Source: Bacillus subtilis subsp. subtilis
Lineage (GTDB): Bacteria > Pseudomonadota > Gammaproteobacteria > Xanthomonadales > Xanthomonadaceae
DNA: 64,000 bases
Reading direction: 5' to 3'
Assembly: GCA_021733645.1 (NCBI GenBank)
Contig: JAHREJ010000007.1
Location: forward strand, 1-64,000
Numbering within the stretch: position 1 is the stretch's first letter; each line of letters starts with the position of its first letter. Below are positions 1-9,539 of the stretch, piece by piece. Under the pieces are notes generated by a model, which was not told the DNA's origin, made no database searches, and worked only from the letters and a program-made list of their open reading frames with translations. Both the position numbers and the translations under genes were made by a program.

Positions 1-2
1 AT

Positions 3-824
3 GCAACAACATTCACCACGCAGATGGTAATGGCAATTGCAGGTGTCGCGCTGCTCTTGTTCGGCGCGCGCATCACACACTACTACCATCGCTACCGGAT
101 CCGCGACGATGGCGAGCGAAACGCCATAAAACTGGCCCGGAATTCACATATCGCCAGTGAGAACGGCCTTCGCGAACGCGCGCTTCATCTGAGGAAACTG
201 GGAGACGGCATCGACGTTTCCCTCAAGGAAGTGGTCAACTGGTTGAAACTGCAGGGCCACCACGAGATAGCCAGCGGGTTGCTGAACACTGCGACCGTGC
301 ATTCACGCTTGTTCCGCGCGCAGGCCAGCATGGTGTATCCCACCACATTGGATCAACTCGGCCTGTACGTGGCCCTGCAAACCGGCGGCGTGCGTGAAGC
401 CTGGGAGCTCAGCAACCGGGTCACCCGACCTCGACTGGAAGGTGACCCATGCATGTTGAGCATAGGGCTGCAGCTGGCTGCCTATCGGGCAATTACTGAA
501 GCGGTGTCCCTGCTTTTGGAGCATGAGTGCGGCCAGGTAATGGTCCGTGCGCGCTGTGGGACTCTCGGGAACCAGCGGGGGATTGTCGTTGTCGTGGCGC
601 TACTTGATTCGGCGCATCCGTTGTCCGGCACCACAAGAGCGCTGGTCGATGAGCACCTGGCCGGCCTGCCGCTCGCTTATGGAGGCCTCGTGCAATGCCG
701 CCGCAATCGGCTCAGGCTGTTGCTGGCGGAACCTGCGGCGCGTTCGCCCAGTAGAGCCAAGCCACGAAGCAGCGCTGGTCGTGGGAGAGCGCCCGGTCTG
801 GACAACAGCCAAGCCGTTGGCTGA
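3..824 (+). CDS. Membrane sensor-like protein, C-terminal part (5' end outside window)
   Basis: The frame is open to the first base of the window, so the true start lies upstream. The visible part begins with a hydrophobic membrane segment (residues VMAIAGVALLLFG after the first in-frame ATG at 24), followed by a basic charged linker. Further on there is a region that looks like a degenerate histidine-kinase dimerisation/ATPase module (LQLAAYRAITEA, then QRGIVVVV and a CRRNRLRLLL strand). No clear H-box or G-boxes are visible. The last 30 residues are low-complexity Arg/Ser/Pro, so the end may have drifted. It resembles MASE1-type sensors of xanthomonads, but that is an inference from pattern. 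It converges with the next gene on the opposite strand. Confidence 0.5.
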   Translation, partial: ATTFTTQMVMAIAGVALLLFGARITHYYHRYRIRDDGERNAIKLARNSHIASENGLRERALHLRKLGDGIDVSLKEVVNWLKLQGHHEIASGLLNTATVHSRLFRAQASMVYPTTLDQLGLYVALQTGGVREAWELSNRVTRPRLEGDPCMLSIGLQLAAYRAITEAVSLLLEHECGQVMVRARCGTLGNQRGIVVVVALLDSAHPLSGTTRALVDEHLAGLPLAYGGLVQCRRNRLRLLLAEPAARSPSRAKPRSSAGRGRAPGLDNSQAVG

Positions 825-914
825 TAGCGCCGCGTATCCGGCCAATGGTTGCCCTGCAGATGATGTGTGACCTGCAGGACGCCCCTCTGTCATTTACCCA
901 TGCGCTTGAAACTG

Positions 915-943
915 GACGCTGCCGCCTCGGCGGCGGCAGCGTC
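915..943. terminator. GC-rich hairpin between convergent genes
   Basis: A perfect 12-bp stem (GACGCTGCCGCC paired with GGCGGCAGCGTC) with a 5-nt loop lies in the 144-nt gap between two convergent genes. It has no U-tract on either side, so it is a terminator-like or transcript-end-stabilising hairpin rather than a textbook intrinsic terminator. Confidence 0.45.
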
Positions 944-968
944 TCAGCGCAACCTGTTCTTCAGGATT

Positions 969-1406
969 TCAACGCTGCTGATCCGCGACTTCGACCGACC
1001 AAACGGCATCAGCGCCATGCCCGTAAAGAACCAGTGAGAAGCGCGACCCTCGATAAACTTCGACTCGCGACGCGTTCGCGGAGGCTTGTATTCGTTGCGA
1101 CGGCAACGACACACTCACCGGGCTTTCGCCGGCGGGCAAGGTCCAGAACACATCATCAGCATTCCCGACAATAAGCTGCACCCGCCCGGCAAGATCATTG
1201 ACCTGGAAATACGAGATTCCGTCGCGCTGGAATCCATACAGAAGCCAGTGGGGGTCTTGACTCAGATTGGCAGCCTGCGGCCGCGCCTGGCCCAGCCCAT
1301 TCTTTGCCAGATGACCGCCATGACCATCGGACTGCGCCATCGCCAGCGTGGGAACTGCAGCCAGAATCATGCTGGCCACGCCACTACCGATACGTAAGAA
1401 ATGCAC
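969..1406 (-). CDS. Small exported protein of unknown function
   Basis: About 145 residues. I chose the GTG at 1406 because AGGAGG sits five bases upstream and translation from there gives a clean signal peptide (hydrophobic SGVASMILAAVPTLA, probable cleavage after AMA). Longer upstream starts would put coding sequence in front of the signal peptide. The mature part begins His/Gly-rich (DGHGGH) and is otherwise a small, probably beta-rich domain with no motif I recognise. It is likely periplasmic. It is convergent with the sensor-like gene and divergent from the diguanylate cyclase gene. Function unknown. Confidence 0.7.
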   Translation of the reverse strand: MHFLRIGSGVASMILAAVPTLAMAQSDGHGGHLAKNGLGQARPQAANLSQDPHWLLYGFQRDGISYFQVNDLAGRVQLIVGNADDVFWTLPAGESPVSVSLPSQRIQASANASRVEVYRGSRFSLVLYGHGADAVWSVEVADQQR

Positions 1407-1630
1407 GTCCACCTCCTGATTGGGGCTATTGAGCGAATCTCTCGGGATAGTACCCCCAGGCCAACTCGACATCGAACACGGAAGCCGCAATTGTCCCGTT
1501 TGCCCCTGGTCATCCGCCGGGCACAGGCAATCAGCCCCAGTGCAAGATTCATCTGCGCGCGACGGCCCTAAAGTTACCCCCGAAACGGCCGCTACCCCTG
1601 CCGACCCACTCGAAATCGAGCGTACGCCAC

Positions 1631-2971
1631 ATGCCGGCTCTGTTGCAGGGCGCTTTCGACAGCGACCCCGGTGATGCCTTACCCCAGCGGATTCTGCTGG
1701 TGGAAAACTCGCGCACGTTCACCAGCATGCTGCGCGAGGCGATCGAGCAGCGACTGGAGCTGCCGGTGTTCGTGGCCACCAGCCTGGCCGAGGCCGGCCG
1801 GTTGCTGGATGAGGAACAGGGCTGGTTCCTGGTATTGACCGGGCTGGTGCTGGCCGATGGGGACCGCGACAAGGTGGTGGAGTTCTTCCTGTCGCGCGGG
1901 CTGCCCACGGTGGTGGTCAGCGGGGTGTACGACGAGGACCTGCGCAAGCGCGTGCTGCAACAGCAGATCATCGACTACGTCCTCAAGAACACGCCCGGCA
2001 GCATCGACTACCTGGTGTGGCTGGTGCAGCGGCTGGAGCGCAATCGGCGCATCGCCGCGTTGGTGGTGGACGATTCGATGTCGGCGCGGATGTATGCCGC
2101 CTCGCTGCTGCGCATGTACGGCCACACGGTGTACGAGGCCGCCGACGGTGCCGAAGGGCTCAAGGCGATCGAGGCGCACCCGGCGATCCGGTTGGCGGTG
2201 GTCGACCAGGAAATGCCGGGCATGGAGGGGGTGGAGTTCACCCGTCGGCTGCGTACCCTGCGCTCGCGCGACAAGGTGGCGGTGATCGGCATTTCCGGCA
2301 ACACCGACCCGTCGCTGATTCCGCGCTTCCTCAAGAACGGCGCGAATGACTTCCTGCGCAAGCCGTTTTCGCGCGAGGAGTTCTTCTGCCGCGTCTCGCA
2401 GAACGTGGACCAGCTGGAGCTGATCGGCACCCTGCAGGACCTGGCCACGCGCGACTTCCTGACCGGGCTGCCGAACCGGCGCAGCTTCCTGGAACAGAGC
2501 CAGCGCCAACTGCCGCAGCTGCACCATAACGATGACCTGGTGGCAGTGGCGATGATCGACATCGACCACTTCAAGCACATCAACGATACCCACGGCCATG
2601 AGGCCGGCGACGACGCACTCCGCGCGGTCGCCGCCGCCGTGGCCGGGCATGCGCGCGACCAGGACCTGATCGCCCGCTTCGGCGGCGAGGAATTCTGCCT
2701 GCTGGTGCCGGGGCTGGAGGAGGACGAGGCACGCGGCTACTTCGAGATGCTGCGCGAGCGTATCGCGGCGCTGGAAGTGAACCTGGGCGGCACGATCCTG
2801 CGCATGACCGTGAGCATCGGGCTGTGCTGCCTGCGCCCGCAGCGCGATTCGCTGCACCGGCTGATCTCCGAGGCCGACCGCCAGCTGTACCTGGCCAAGG
2901 CCGGCGGACGCAACCGGGTAAGCTGCACCAGCGTGGCCAGTGCCGCCCGCGAACCCGCCCTGGCGCCTTGA
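1631..2971 (+). CDS. Diguanylate cyclase with two receiver domains (REC-REC-GGDEF)
   Basis: 446 residues. It makes the second messenger c-di-GMP from GTP. REC1 spans about residues 20-135, REC2 about 143-260 and the GGDEF domain about 275-438. REC2 is complete: acidic pair D147/D148, phosphoacceptor D192 in [11 protein letters not shown], and K244. REC1 is degenerate: the acidic pair reads E25/N26 and the acceptor position is G71 ([10 protein letters not shown]), so it should not be phosphorylated. The cyclase motif GGEEF (351-355) is intact. RDQD (342-345) lies five residues before it, which matches the c-di-GMP inhibitory I-site. There is no membrane segment, so it is cytoplasmic. The cognate kinase is not evident. 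Confidence 0.93.
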   Translation: MPALLQGAFDSDPGDALPQRILLVENSRTFTSMLREAIEQRLELPVFVATSLAEAGRLLDEEQGWFLVLTGLVLADGDRDKVVEFFLSRGLPTVVVSGVYDEDLRKRVLQQQIIDYVLKNTPGSIDYLVWLVQRLERNRRIAALVVDDSMSARMYAASLLRMYGHTVYEAADGAEGLKAIEAHPAIRLAVVDQEMPGMEGVEFTRRLRTLRSRDKVAVIGISGNTDPSLIPRFLKNGANDFLRKPFSREEFFCRVSQNVDQLELIGTLQDLATRDFLTGLPNRRSFLEQSQRQLPQLHHNDDLVAVAMIDIDHFKHINDTHGHEAGDDALRAVAAAVAGHARDQDLIARFGGEEFCLLVPGLEEDEARGYFEMLRERIAALEVNLGGTILRMTVSIGLCCLRPQRDSLHRLISEADRQLYLAKAGGRNRVSCTSVASAAREPALAP

Positions 2972-3041
2972 TCGAGATCAACGCGAAGCTGTCGCATTCA
3001 ACCTAGAGTCGTTCCCAGTTGAACACCACAGGGAACGCACC

Positions 3042-3503
3042 ATGGCACTTCTGGTCTGGCAGGACGACCTGAACATCGGCATCGACGTCATCGACCACCA
3101 GCACATGCGGATCGTGGAGATGCTCAACCACCTGCATGTGGCGCAGATCAGCCTGCAACGGCTGGCCGTGGCCGAGGTGATCGACGAACTGGTGGACTAC
3201 ACCATGTCGCATTTCGCCTTCGAAGAAGAGCTGATGGAGGAAGCCGGCTACCCGTTCTGCGCCGCACACAAGCGCGTGCATGAAATCTTCATCAAGCGCG
3301 TAGCCGAGTACCGGCTGCGTTTCCAGGCCGGTGAGGACATCAGCGACGAGCTGCGCACGATGCTGTCGCGCTGGCTGTTCAACCATATCCGCGGCGACGA
3401 CAAGGCCTATGCGCCGCAGGTGAAGCAGCACCTGAACCAGTTCGCCCGTGAGCACCAGCAGGGCGGCTGGCTGGGGCGCACGCTCAAGCGCTTCTTCCGC
3501 TGA
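3042..3503 (+). CDS. Bacteriohemerythrin (single-domain O2-binding di-iron protein)
   Basis: 153 residues, the usual size for a single-domain bacteriohemerythrin. The di-iron ligand pattern is complete: H21 in the DHQH segment, H57 and E61 (SHFAFEEE), H76 and H80 (AAHKRVH), and the closing H...D pair in FNHIRGDD. These proteins bind O2 reversibly in the cytoplasm, for storage, delivery or sensing. I chose the ATG at 3042, where the hemerythrin fold begins; upstream in-frame codons extend into the previous intergenic space. It lies 70 bp after the diguanylate cyclase gene. Pairing of hemerythrin and c-di-GMP genes hints at oxygen-linked signalling, but that is only inference. Confidence 0.93.
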   Translation: MALLVWQDDLNIGIDVIDHQHMRIVEMLNHLHVAQISLQRLAVAEVIDELVDYTMSHFAFEEELMEEAGYPFCAAHKRVHEIFIKRVAEYRLRFQAGEDISDELRTMLSRWLFNHIRGDDKAYAPQVKQHLNQFAREHQQGGWLGRTLKRFFR

Positions 3504-3515
3504 CCCCGGCGCCGG

Positions 3516-4799
3516 TCAGGCCGTGCGTGCGGCGCGGCGACCCATCGCCAGCAGCGCCAGGATGGTCACCAATGCGGTCACGCACAGGTAAAGGCCGACC
3601 GCCAGCAGCCCGAAACGCTCGGCCAGCCAGGTGGCCACGTAGGGCGCCGGCGCCGCGCCCAGAATGCCGGCCAGGTTGAACGACAGCGACGCGCCGGTGT
3701 AGCGCACCTGCACCGGGTAGATTTCGGCCAGGAAGGTGCCGCATGGGCCGTAGGTGAGCCCCATCAGGAACAGCCCCAGCGACAGGAAGCCCAGCACCAT
3801 CCACGGGCTGCCCGCCTGGAACAGCGGGGCGAACAGCACGCCAAAGGCGAGGATCAGGCCGCTGGCCACGATCATGGTGCGGCGCGTGCCCCAGCGGTCG
3901 CCGTACAGCGCCGACAACGGAATGCCGGCCGCGAAGAACAGGATGCCGACCATCTGCATCAGCAGGAACTGCTCGCGGCTGTAGTGCAGCACGGTGGTGC
4001 CGTAGCCCAGGGTGAACACCGTCATCAGGTAGAACAGCACGAAGGTGGCAAACGCGCCGAGCGTGCCCAGCATCAAGGTCAGGCCGTGTTCGCGCAGTAC
4101 CGTCCACATCGGCAGCCTGACCCGCTCGTTGCGGTCCAGCGCGGCCTGGAACTGCGGGGTTTCGTGGATGTTCAAGCGCACCCACAGGCCCACGGCCACC
4201 AGCAGCGAGCTGGCCAGGAACGGAACCCGCCAACCCCATTGCAGGAAATCGGCCTCGCTCATCGCACGCCCCAACAGCAGGAAGATGCCGGCCGAGAGCA
4301 GGAAGCCCAGCGGCGCGCCCAACTGGGGGAACATGCCGTACCAGGCACGCTTGCCCGGCGGGGCGTTCTCGGTGGCCAGCAGGACCGCCCCGCCCCACTC
4401 GCCGCCCAGGCCCAGCCCCTGGCCGAACCGGCACAGCGCCAGCAGCGCGGGGGCCAGGATGCCGATGCTGGCGTGGGTGGGGAGCAGGCCAATGGCCACC
4501 GTGGACACGCCCATGGTCAACAGGGCGGCCACCAGCGTGGCCTTGCGCCCGATCCGGTCGCCGTAGTGGCCAAACACCGCCGAGCCGACCGGGCGCGCGA
4601 TGAAGGCTACCGCGAAGGTGGCCAGGGACTGCAGCAGGGCCGCGCCGTCACTGCTGTCGGGAAAGAACAGGTGCGGAAACACCAGCACGGCCGCGGTAGC
4701 GTAGATGTAGAAGTCGAAGAACTCGATGGTGGTGCCGATCAGGCTGGCCAGCAGGATGCGGCGGGGCGAGTTGGCGGCAGAGACGGCGGGAGTCGGCAT
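3516..4799 (-). CDS. MFS transporter, metabolite:H+ symporter (MHS) type
   Basis: 427 residues with about 12 predicted membrane helices. The first loop motif GHYGDRIGRK and the early segment TTIEFFDFYIYATAA are hallmarks of the MHS subfamily (ProP, KgtP, ShiA relatives). These import organic acids, osmolytes or shikimate with protons across the inner membrane. RFGQGLGLGGEWGGAVL is the family's conserved helix-4 region. The substrate cannot be read from sequence. A GTG at 4808 is an alternative start nine bases upstream; neither has a strong Shine-Dalgarno. It converges with the hemerythrin gene (12-bp gap). Confidence 0.9.
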   Translation of the reverse strand: MPTPAVSAANSPRRILLASLIGTTIEFFDFYIYATAAVLVFPHLFFPDSSDGAALLQSLATFAVAFIARPVGSAVFGHYGDRIGRKATLVAALLTMGVSTVAIGLLPTHASIGILAPALLALCRFGQGLGLGGEWGGAVLLATENAPPGKRAWYGMFPQLGAPLGFLLSAGIFLLLGRAMSEADFLQWGWRVPFLASSLLVAVGLWVRLNIHETPQFQAALDRNERVRLPMWTVLREHGLTLMLGTLGAFATFVLFYLMTVFTLGYGTTVLHYSREQFLLMQMVGILFFAAGIPLSALYGDRWGTRRTMIVASGLILAFGVLFAPLFQAGSPWMVLGFLSLGLFLMGLTYGPCGTFLAEIYPVQVRYTGASLSFNLAGILGAAPAPYVATWLAERFGLLAVGLYLCVTALVTILALLAMGRRAARTA

Positions 4800-4956
4800 C
4801 AGGGACACGAAAGAAGGCAGCTGCCGGATTCTGCCACGGGCGCGCCAACGTGCGGCCGATGGTTGCAGACGTGACAGTCACGGCGGCAGCCCACGGGCGG
4901 AACTTCGCGCCGCTGCGGCGGTCCCATGCCGCAGGCTCGAACAAGGACGATCGCCG

Positions 4957-5580
4957 ATGCCACACATGCCAAGGGAGGTGGGCCGGGTACGGCCCCGGGT
5001 GTTCGCGCTGGTCACCGTGCTGACCGTACACGCGCTGGTTGGCTGGCTGCTGCTCACCCCGCCGCGGCCGCTTGCCGGCGGCGGCGACCCGGGCCTGGAG
5101 GTGCGCTGGTTGCCGCGCCTGTTACCGCCGGCAGATCCCCTGCCCGCGCCGGTGTCGGCTGCCCTGCCGGCCAGCCGCACGCGCGCGATGCCACCGCCGG
5201 TTGCCTCTGCGCCGCCGGTCGAGGCGGTCGCCCTCCCGTCGGCGTCGATCGACAGCGCACCGCTGGACCTGCGCCTGCCACCCGGGGCCGCCGCCGGGGA
5301 CGTGCTGGACGCACGCACCTTCACCGCGCCGATCATCGGCCAGCGCGCGGTGCATGCGGCCTTCGCCCCGCCGGCAAAACGCTTCCGCATGAAGCGTGGC
5401 ATCACGCCCGAGCAGATGGTGCAGGGTATTGCCCAGGCATTGCAGATGTGGCCGCCCGGCTACGTGGTGGATCTGTGCCGATTGAGCACGGCCCAGGTCG
5501 ACTATTTCCAGAATGCGGTGGACGAGCGCGACCGCGACCTGCTGCGCCAGGCGCTGGTCCGCCGGCGCCAGGACTGTTGA
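4957..5580 (+). CDS. Proline-rich membrane-anchored protein of unknown function
   Basis: 207 residues. I chose the ATG at 4957 because AAGGACG precedes it by about nine bases. A single N-terminal transmembrane helix (VFALVTVLTVHALVGWLLL) is followed by a Pro/Ala-rich stretch to about residue 120. A compact C-terminal region follows with KRFRMKRGITPEQMVQ, GYVVDLCRLS and a C-terminal Cys. The architecture (cytoplasmic Arg, one helix, proline-rich periplasmic spacer, small end domain) resembles TonB-like or cell-envelope accessory proteins, but no TonB motif is visible. Convergent with the aldehyde dehydrogenase gene, six bases apart. Confidence 0.65.
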   Translation: MPHMPREVGRVRPRVFALVTVLTVHALVGWLLLTPPRPLAGGGDPGLEVRWLPRLLPPADPLPAPVSAALPASRTRAMPPPVASAPPVEAVALPSASIDSAPLDLRLPPGAAAGDVLDARTFTAPIIGQRAVHAAFAPPAKRFRMKRGITPEQMVQGIAQALQMWPPGYVVDLCRLSTAQVDYFQNAVDERDRDLLRQALVRRRQDC

Positions 5581-5586
5581 ACGCGC

Positions 5587-7089
5587 TTACGGGCCGAGAT
5601 GGATCCAGGTGGCCTTGAGCTCGGTGTATTTGTCGAACGCATGCAGCGATTTGTCGCGGCCGATGCCGGACTGCTTGTAGCCGCCGAACGGGGCGGTCAT
5701 GTCGCCGCCATCCCATTGGTTGACCCACACGCTGCCAGCGCGCAGCTGACGCGCCACCCGGTGGGCGCGACCGAGATTGGCAGTCCACAGTCCGGCGGCC
5801 AGGCCGTAGCTGGAATCGTTGGCCAGGCGCAGCGCATCGGCTTCCTGGTCGAAACCCAGCACCGACAGCACCGGTCCGAAGATTTCTTCGCGTGCGATGC
5901 GGTGCCCGGCATCCACCTCGTCGAACACGGTGGGCTGCACATAGCTGCCGCCGGCCACCACCTCCACCCGCTTGCCGCCCAGCAGCAGCCGTGCACCTTC
6001 GGCCTGGCCGCGGTTGATGTGGTCCAGCACGTGCTCGGCATGGGCGTGATCCACCAGCGCGCCCATCGCCGCGTCCGGGTCGAACGGATGACCGGGCTGC
6101 ATGCGCCGCGCGTGGGCCAGTACCCGGGTGACGAACTCGTCCTGGATCGAACGTTGCACCAGCAGCCGCGAGGCGGCCGTGCACACTTCACCCTGGTTGT
6201 AGAAGATGCCGGTGGCCGCGGCCTCGGCGGCCTTGTCCAGGTCCGGAGCGTCGGCGAACACCAGGTTGGGGCTCTTGCCACCGCACTCCAGCCAGGTGCG
6301 CTTGAGGTTGGACAGCCCGGCGCACTGCAACAGGCGCTTGCCTACCGCGGTGGAGCCGGTGAACGCCAACGCGTCCACATCCATGTGCAGGGCCAGCGGC
6401 TCGCCGGCGGTCTTGCCGTGGCCGGGCAGCACGTTGAACACGCCATCGGGAAGACCGGCTTCGGCGACCAGCGCAGCCAGCCGGATCACGCTCAATGGCG
6501 AGCGCTCGGAGGGTTTGAGGATCAACGAGTTGCCGGCGGCCAGCGCCGGGGCGATCTTCCAGCAGGCCATCAGCAGCGGGAAGTTCCACGGCACGATCGC
6601 CGCCACCACGCCTACCGGCTCGCGGCTGACCAGGCCCAGTGTATCCAGGGCGGTGGGGGCGATCTCGCCGTACACCTTGTCGATCGCCTCGGCGGTCCAG
6701 CGCAGGCAGCGCACGGCCCCGGGAAGATCGCCCTGGCGTGCGTCACGGACCGGCTTGCCCATGTCCAGGCTTTCCAGCAGGGCCAGTTCGTCGGCGTGCT
6801 GTTCAACCAGCTCGGCCAGGCGCAGCAGCACCCGCTTGCGATGGCTCGGCGCGGCACGCGACCAATGCCCGGCCTCGAAGCTGCGCCGTGCCGCAGCCAC
6901 CGCGCGCTCGACATCGGCCGCGCCGCAGTCGGCCACCTGTGCCAGCAGGCCACCATCGATGGGGCTGATGCAGGCAAAGCGCGCACCATCGGCGGCATCC
7001 ACGTAACGCCCATCGATGAAGGCCTGGCCGTGCACGACCAGTGCGTCGGCCTGGCGTTGCCATTCTTCGCGGGTACGGGGGGCGGTCAT
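5587..7089 (-). CDS. puuC: NAD(P)-dependent aldehyde dehydrogenase, PuuC-like
   Basis: 500 residues, typical ALDH size. It oxidises aldehydes to acids. The catalytic cysteine is in NQGEVCTAASRLLV, the general-base glutamate in LECGGKSPNLVF, and cofactor-binding residues in VPWNFPLL and FTGSTAVGKRLL. The closest recognisable relatives are gamma-glutamyl-gamma-aminobutyraldehyde dehydrogenases of putrescine catabolism. The ATG at 7089 has GGAGA upstream and is preferred over the ATG at 7104. It is divergent from an omega-amino acid transaminase gene, which supports a shared amine/amino-acid degradation role: the transaminase yields an aldehyde or keto acid that this enzyme oxidises. The exact substrate is inferred. 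Confidence 0.85.
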   Translation of the reverse strand: MTAPRTREEWQRQADALVVHGQAFIDGRYVDAADGARFACISPIDGGLLAQVADCGAADVERAVAAARRSFEAGHWSRAAPSHRKRVLLRLAELVEQHADELALLESLDMGKPVRDARQGDLPGAVRCLRWTAEAIDKVYGEIAPTALDTLGLVSREPVGVVAAIVPWNFPLLMACWKIAPALAAGNSLILKPSERSPLSVIRLAALVAEAGLPDGVFNVLPGHGKTAGEPLALHMDVDALAFTGSTAVGKRLLQCAGLSNLKRTWLECGGKSPNLVFADAPDLDKAAEAAATGIFYNQGEVCTAASRLLVQRSIQDEFVTRVLAHARRMQPGHPFDPDAAMGALVDHAHAEHVLDHINRGQAEGARLLLGGKRVEVVAGGSYVQPTVFDEVDAGHRIAREEIFGPVLSVLGFDQEADALRLANDSSYGLAAGLWTANLGRAHRVARQLRAGSVWVNQWDGGDMTAPFGGYKQSGIGRDKSLHAFDKYTELKATWIHLGP

Positions 7090-7199
7090 GCGGGTCTCCA
7101 GCAACGGATTTCGGCCCCCTTTATACCCGCCGTCCTCACGGCACGCCGTGATGCATCTGCGATAGAGTCGTGACCATCCGGTTCCCTGCGGAGTTGCCG

Positions 7200-8552
7200 A
7201 TGCGCCGTGCCGAAAGCCCGTTGTCGTCCCTGTCCCAGCAGCGCCCCGCGTCGATGGACGCCTACTGGATGCCGTTCAGCGCCAACCGCCAGTTCAAGGC
7301 CTCCCCGCGCCTGCTGGTGCGCGCCGAGGGCATGTACTACCACGATGTCGACGACCGCCCGATCCTGGACGGGGCGGCCGGGTTGTGGTGCTGCAATGCC
7401 GGCCATGCACGGCCGCGCATCGTGCAGGCCATCCAGCAGCAGGCGGCCACGCTGGATTTCAGCCCGCCGTTCCAGATGGCCTCGCCGTTGCCGTTCGTGC
7501 TGGCCCAGCGGCTGGCCGCGCTGGCCCCGGCCACGCTCAACCATGTGTTCTTCAGCAACTCCGGCTCCGAAGCAGTGGATACCGCGATGAAGATCGTGCT
7601 GGGCTACCACCGCCTGCGGGGGCAGGCCCAGCGCACGCGCTTCATCGGCCGCGAGAAGGCTTACCACGGGGTGGGGTTTGGCGGGTTGTCGATCGGCGGG
7701 CTGCCCAACAACCGCAAGCAGTTCGGCCCGCTGCTGGCCGGCAGCGATTTCCTGCGCCACACCCTGGACCTGCCGCGCAATGCGTTCAGCCCCGGCCTGC
7801 CGCGCCACGGCGCCGAGCTGGCCGAGGACCTGGAGCGGCTGATCGCGCTGCACGATGCATCCACCATTGCCGCGGTGTTCGTCGAGCCGATCGCGGGGTC
7901 GGCCGGGGTGATCCTGCCGGCACCGGGCTACCTGCAGCGGCTGCGCGAAATCTGCGACCAGCACGGCATCCTGCTGGTGTTCGACGAGGTCATCACCGGC
8001 TTCGGCCGGGTCGGCAATGCATTTGCCGCACAGCGCTTCGGGGTCACCCCGGACCTGATGACCCTCGCCAAGGGGCTGACCAACGGCGCGGTGCCGATGG
8101 GCGCCACGCTGGTCTCCGATGCGATCCATGCCGCCTACATGCAGGGGCCGCCGGCGGCGATCGAGCTGTTCCACGGCTATACCTATTCGGCCCATCCGTT
8201 GGCGTGTGCCGCCGCGCTGGCCACCCTGGACACCTACGCCGAAGAGCACCTGTTCGACCGCGCCATCGAGCTGGGCGACTACTGGCAATCGGCACTGCAC
8301 AGCCTGCGCGGGCTGCCGCACGTGATCGACATCCGCAATTTCGGGCTGATCGGCGCGGTGGAACTGGCGCCGCGCAAGGATGCCCCGGGCGCGCGCGGCC
8401 ATGAAGTGTTCGAGCGCTGTTTCCGCGACGGCAGCCTGCTGGTGCGCTGCACCGGCGATGTGATCGCACTGTCGCCGCCGCTGATCATCGACAAGGCCCA
8501 GATCGACCGCATCGTGGAGATCCTGGGCGACATGATCAATGCCACCGGGTGA
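7200..8552 (+). CDS. Omega-amino acid--pyruvate transaminase (class III aminotransferase)
   Basis: 450 residues. PLP-dependent transfer of an omega-amino group (beta-alanine, polyamine or related amine) to pyruvate. The N-terminal AYWMPFSANRQFK and GLWCCNAGH match omega-amino acid:pyruvate transaminases closely. The PLP pocket has SNSGSEAVDTA and FDEVITGFGRVG, and the Schiff-base lysine is in TLAKGLTNG. The ATG at 7200 has GGAG at good spacing; a GTG at 7170 in the same frame is less likely. It is divergent from the PuuC-like dehydrogenase across a 110-bp promoter region. Confidence 0.88.
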   Translation: MRRAESPLSSLSQQRPASMDAYWMPFSANRQFKASPRLLVRAEGMYYHDVDDRPILDGAAGLWCCNAGHARPRIVQAIQQQAATLDFSPPFQMASPLPFVLAQRLAALAPATLNHVFFSNSGSEAVDTAMKIVLGYHRLRGQAQRTRFIGREKAYHGVGFGGLSIGGLPNNRKQFGPLLAGSDFLRHTLDLPRNAFSPGLPRHGAELAEDLERLIALHDASTIAAVFVEPIAGSAGVILPAPGYLQRLREICDQHGILLVFDEVITGFGRVGNAFAAQRFGVTPDLMTLAKGLTNGAVPMGATLVSDAIHAAYMQGPPAAIELFHGYTYSAHPLACAAALATLDTYAEEHLFDRAIELGDYWQSALHSLRGLPHVIDIRNFGLIGAVELAPRKDAPGARGHEVFERCFRDGSLLVRCTGDVIALSPPLIIDKAQIDRIVEILGDMINATG

Positions 8553-8636
8553 GGGCCTGGCTGAACCCGGCGACCGGGACGCCACTACCCCACCCCATTA
8601 CAATGGTCGGTCACGTTGGCTCGCGTACCGGATTGC

Positions 8637-9518
8637 ATGGACATTGTTGTCAAAGAAGAACTCAAGGCCTACATCGATCCACTGACCGCCGACGAGCACG
8701 ACGCGCTGGAGCGCAGCATCCTGGCCGAAGGCTGCCGCGATGCGCTGGTGCTGTGGGGCGATGTGCTGGTGGACGGGCATAACCGTTTCGGCATCTGCCA
8801 GAAGCACGACCTGCCGTTCCAGACCGTGCAGAACACCCGTTTCCAGTCGATGGACGACGTGCACCTGTGGATGATCGAGCAGCACCTGGGGCGGCGCAGC
8901 GTGTCCGATTTCCAGCGCGGCGTGCTGGCCCTGCGCAAGCGCGACATCCTGGCCGAGCGCCGCCGGATCGAGCAGGCGCAGCTGCAGAAGGAAAGCGACG
9001 GTGAGATGGCCGATGCCGGCGCGGTCAGCGACGAGGACAGCCCGCCGTGGGCCGCCGCGCCCAAGGTCAGCCGCGCCGACATGGCCCGCGAAGCGCGCCT
9101 GAGCAGCAGCCAGGTAACCATGATCGAGCGCATCCACAAACAAGCCGCGCCGGAGCTGGTGGAAGCGGTCAAGACCGGGGTGATTTCGATCAGCGCCGCC
9201 GCTGCCGTGGCCGACCTGCCCGAGGACGAACAGCGCGCCGCCGCCGTCGGCGGCAAGGACGAGCTGAAACAGGCCGCCAAGCGCGTGCGCGAGGCCAAGC
9301 GCAAGCCGCGCAAGCCGGTGCAGGAGGTACTGCACAGCGCCGATGGCGACATCGAGGTGGACCCGAGCCGTGCAGCGGAGATCGCCGATGCACTCACCTC
9401 GCTGGGCGAAGGCCCGGCCGAACTGCGCCAGCGGGTAATTGCGCTGACGCTGGAAAACGACACCCTGCGCCAGCAGCTGGCGGCACTGCGGAAGCAGTTG
9501 CTGGATATCGACGCCTGA
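8637..9518 (+). CDS. Orphan ParB-like nuclease-fold/DNA-binding protein
   Basis: 293 residues. The N-terminal ParB-type domain (residues 1-90) includes GDVLVDGHNRFGICQKH, the region where ParB/Sulfiredoxin folds bind nucleotide. A middle HTH-like region (RADMAREARLSSSQVTMIERI, about 145-165) and an alpha-helical C-terminus with a coiled-coil end (LENDTLRQQLAALRKQL) follow. No parA is adjacent, so it is not a standard partition locus. Xanthomonads carry similar chromosomal genes named plasmid replication/partition-related. The ATG at 8637 is chosen over a TTG 21 bases upstream. The function is not established; a DNA-bound regulator is plausible. Confidence 0.75.
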   Translation: MDIVVKEELKAYIDPLTADEHDALERSILAEGCRDALVLWGDVLVDGHNRFGICQKHDLPFQTVQNTRFQSMDDVHLWMIEQHLGRRSVSDFQRGVLALRKRDILAERRRIEQAQLQKESDGEMADAGAVSDEDSPPWAAAPKVSRADMAREARLSSSQVTMIERIHKQAAPELVEAVKTGVISISAAAAVADLPEDEQRAAAVGGKDELKQAAKRVREAKRKPRKPVQEVLHSADGDIEVDPSRAAEIADALTSLGEGPAELRQRVIALTLENDTLRQQLAALRKQLLDIDA

Positions 9519-9539
9519 TTCAGCCAGGTTGGACGCCGT

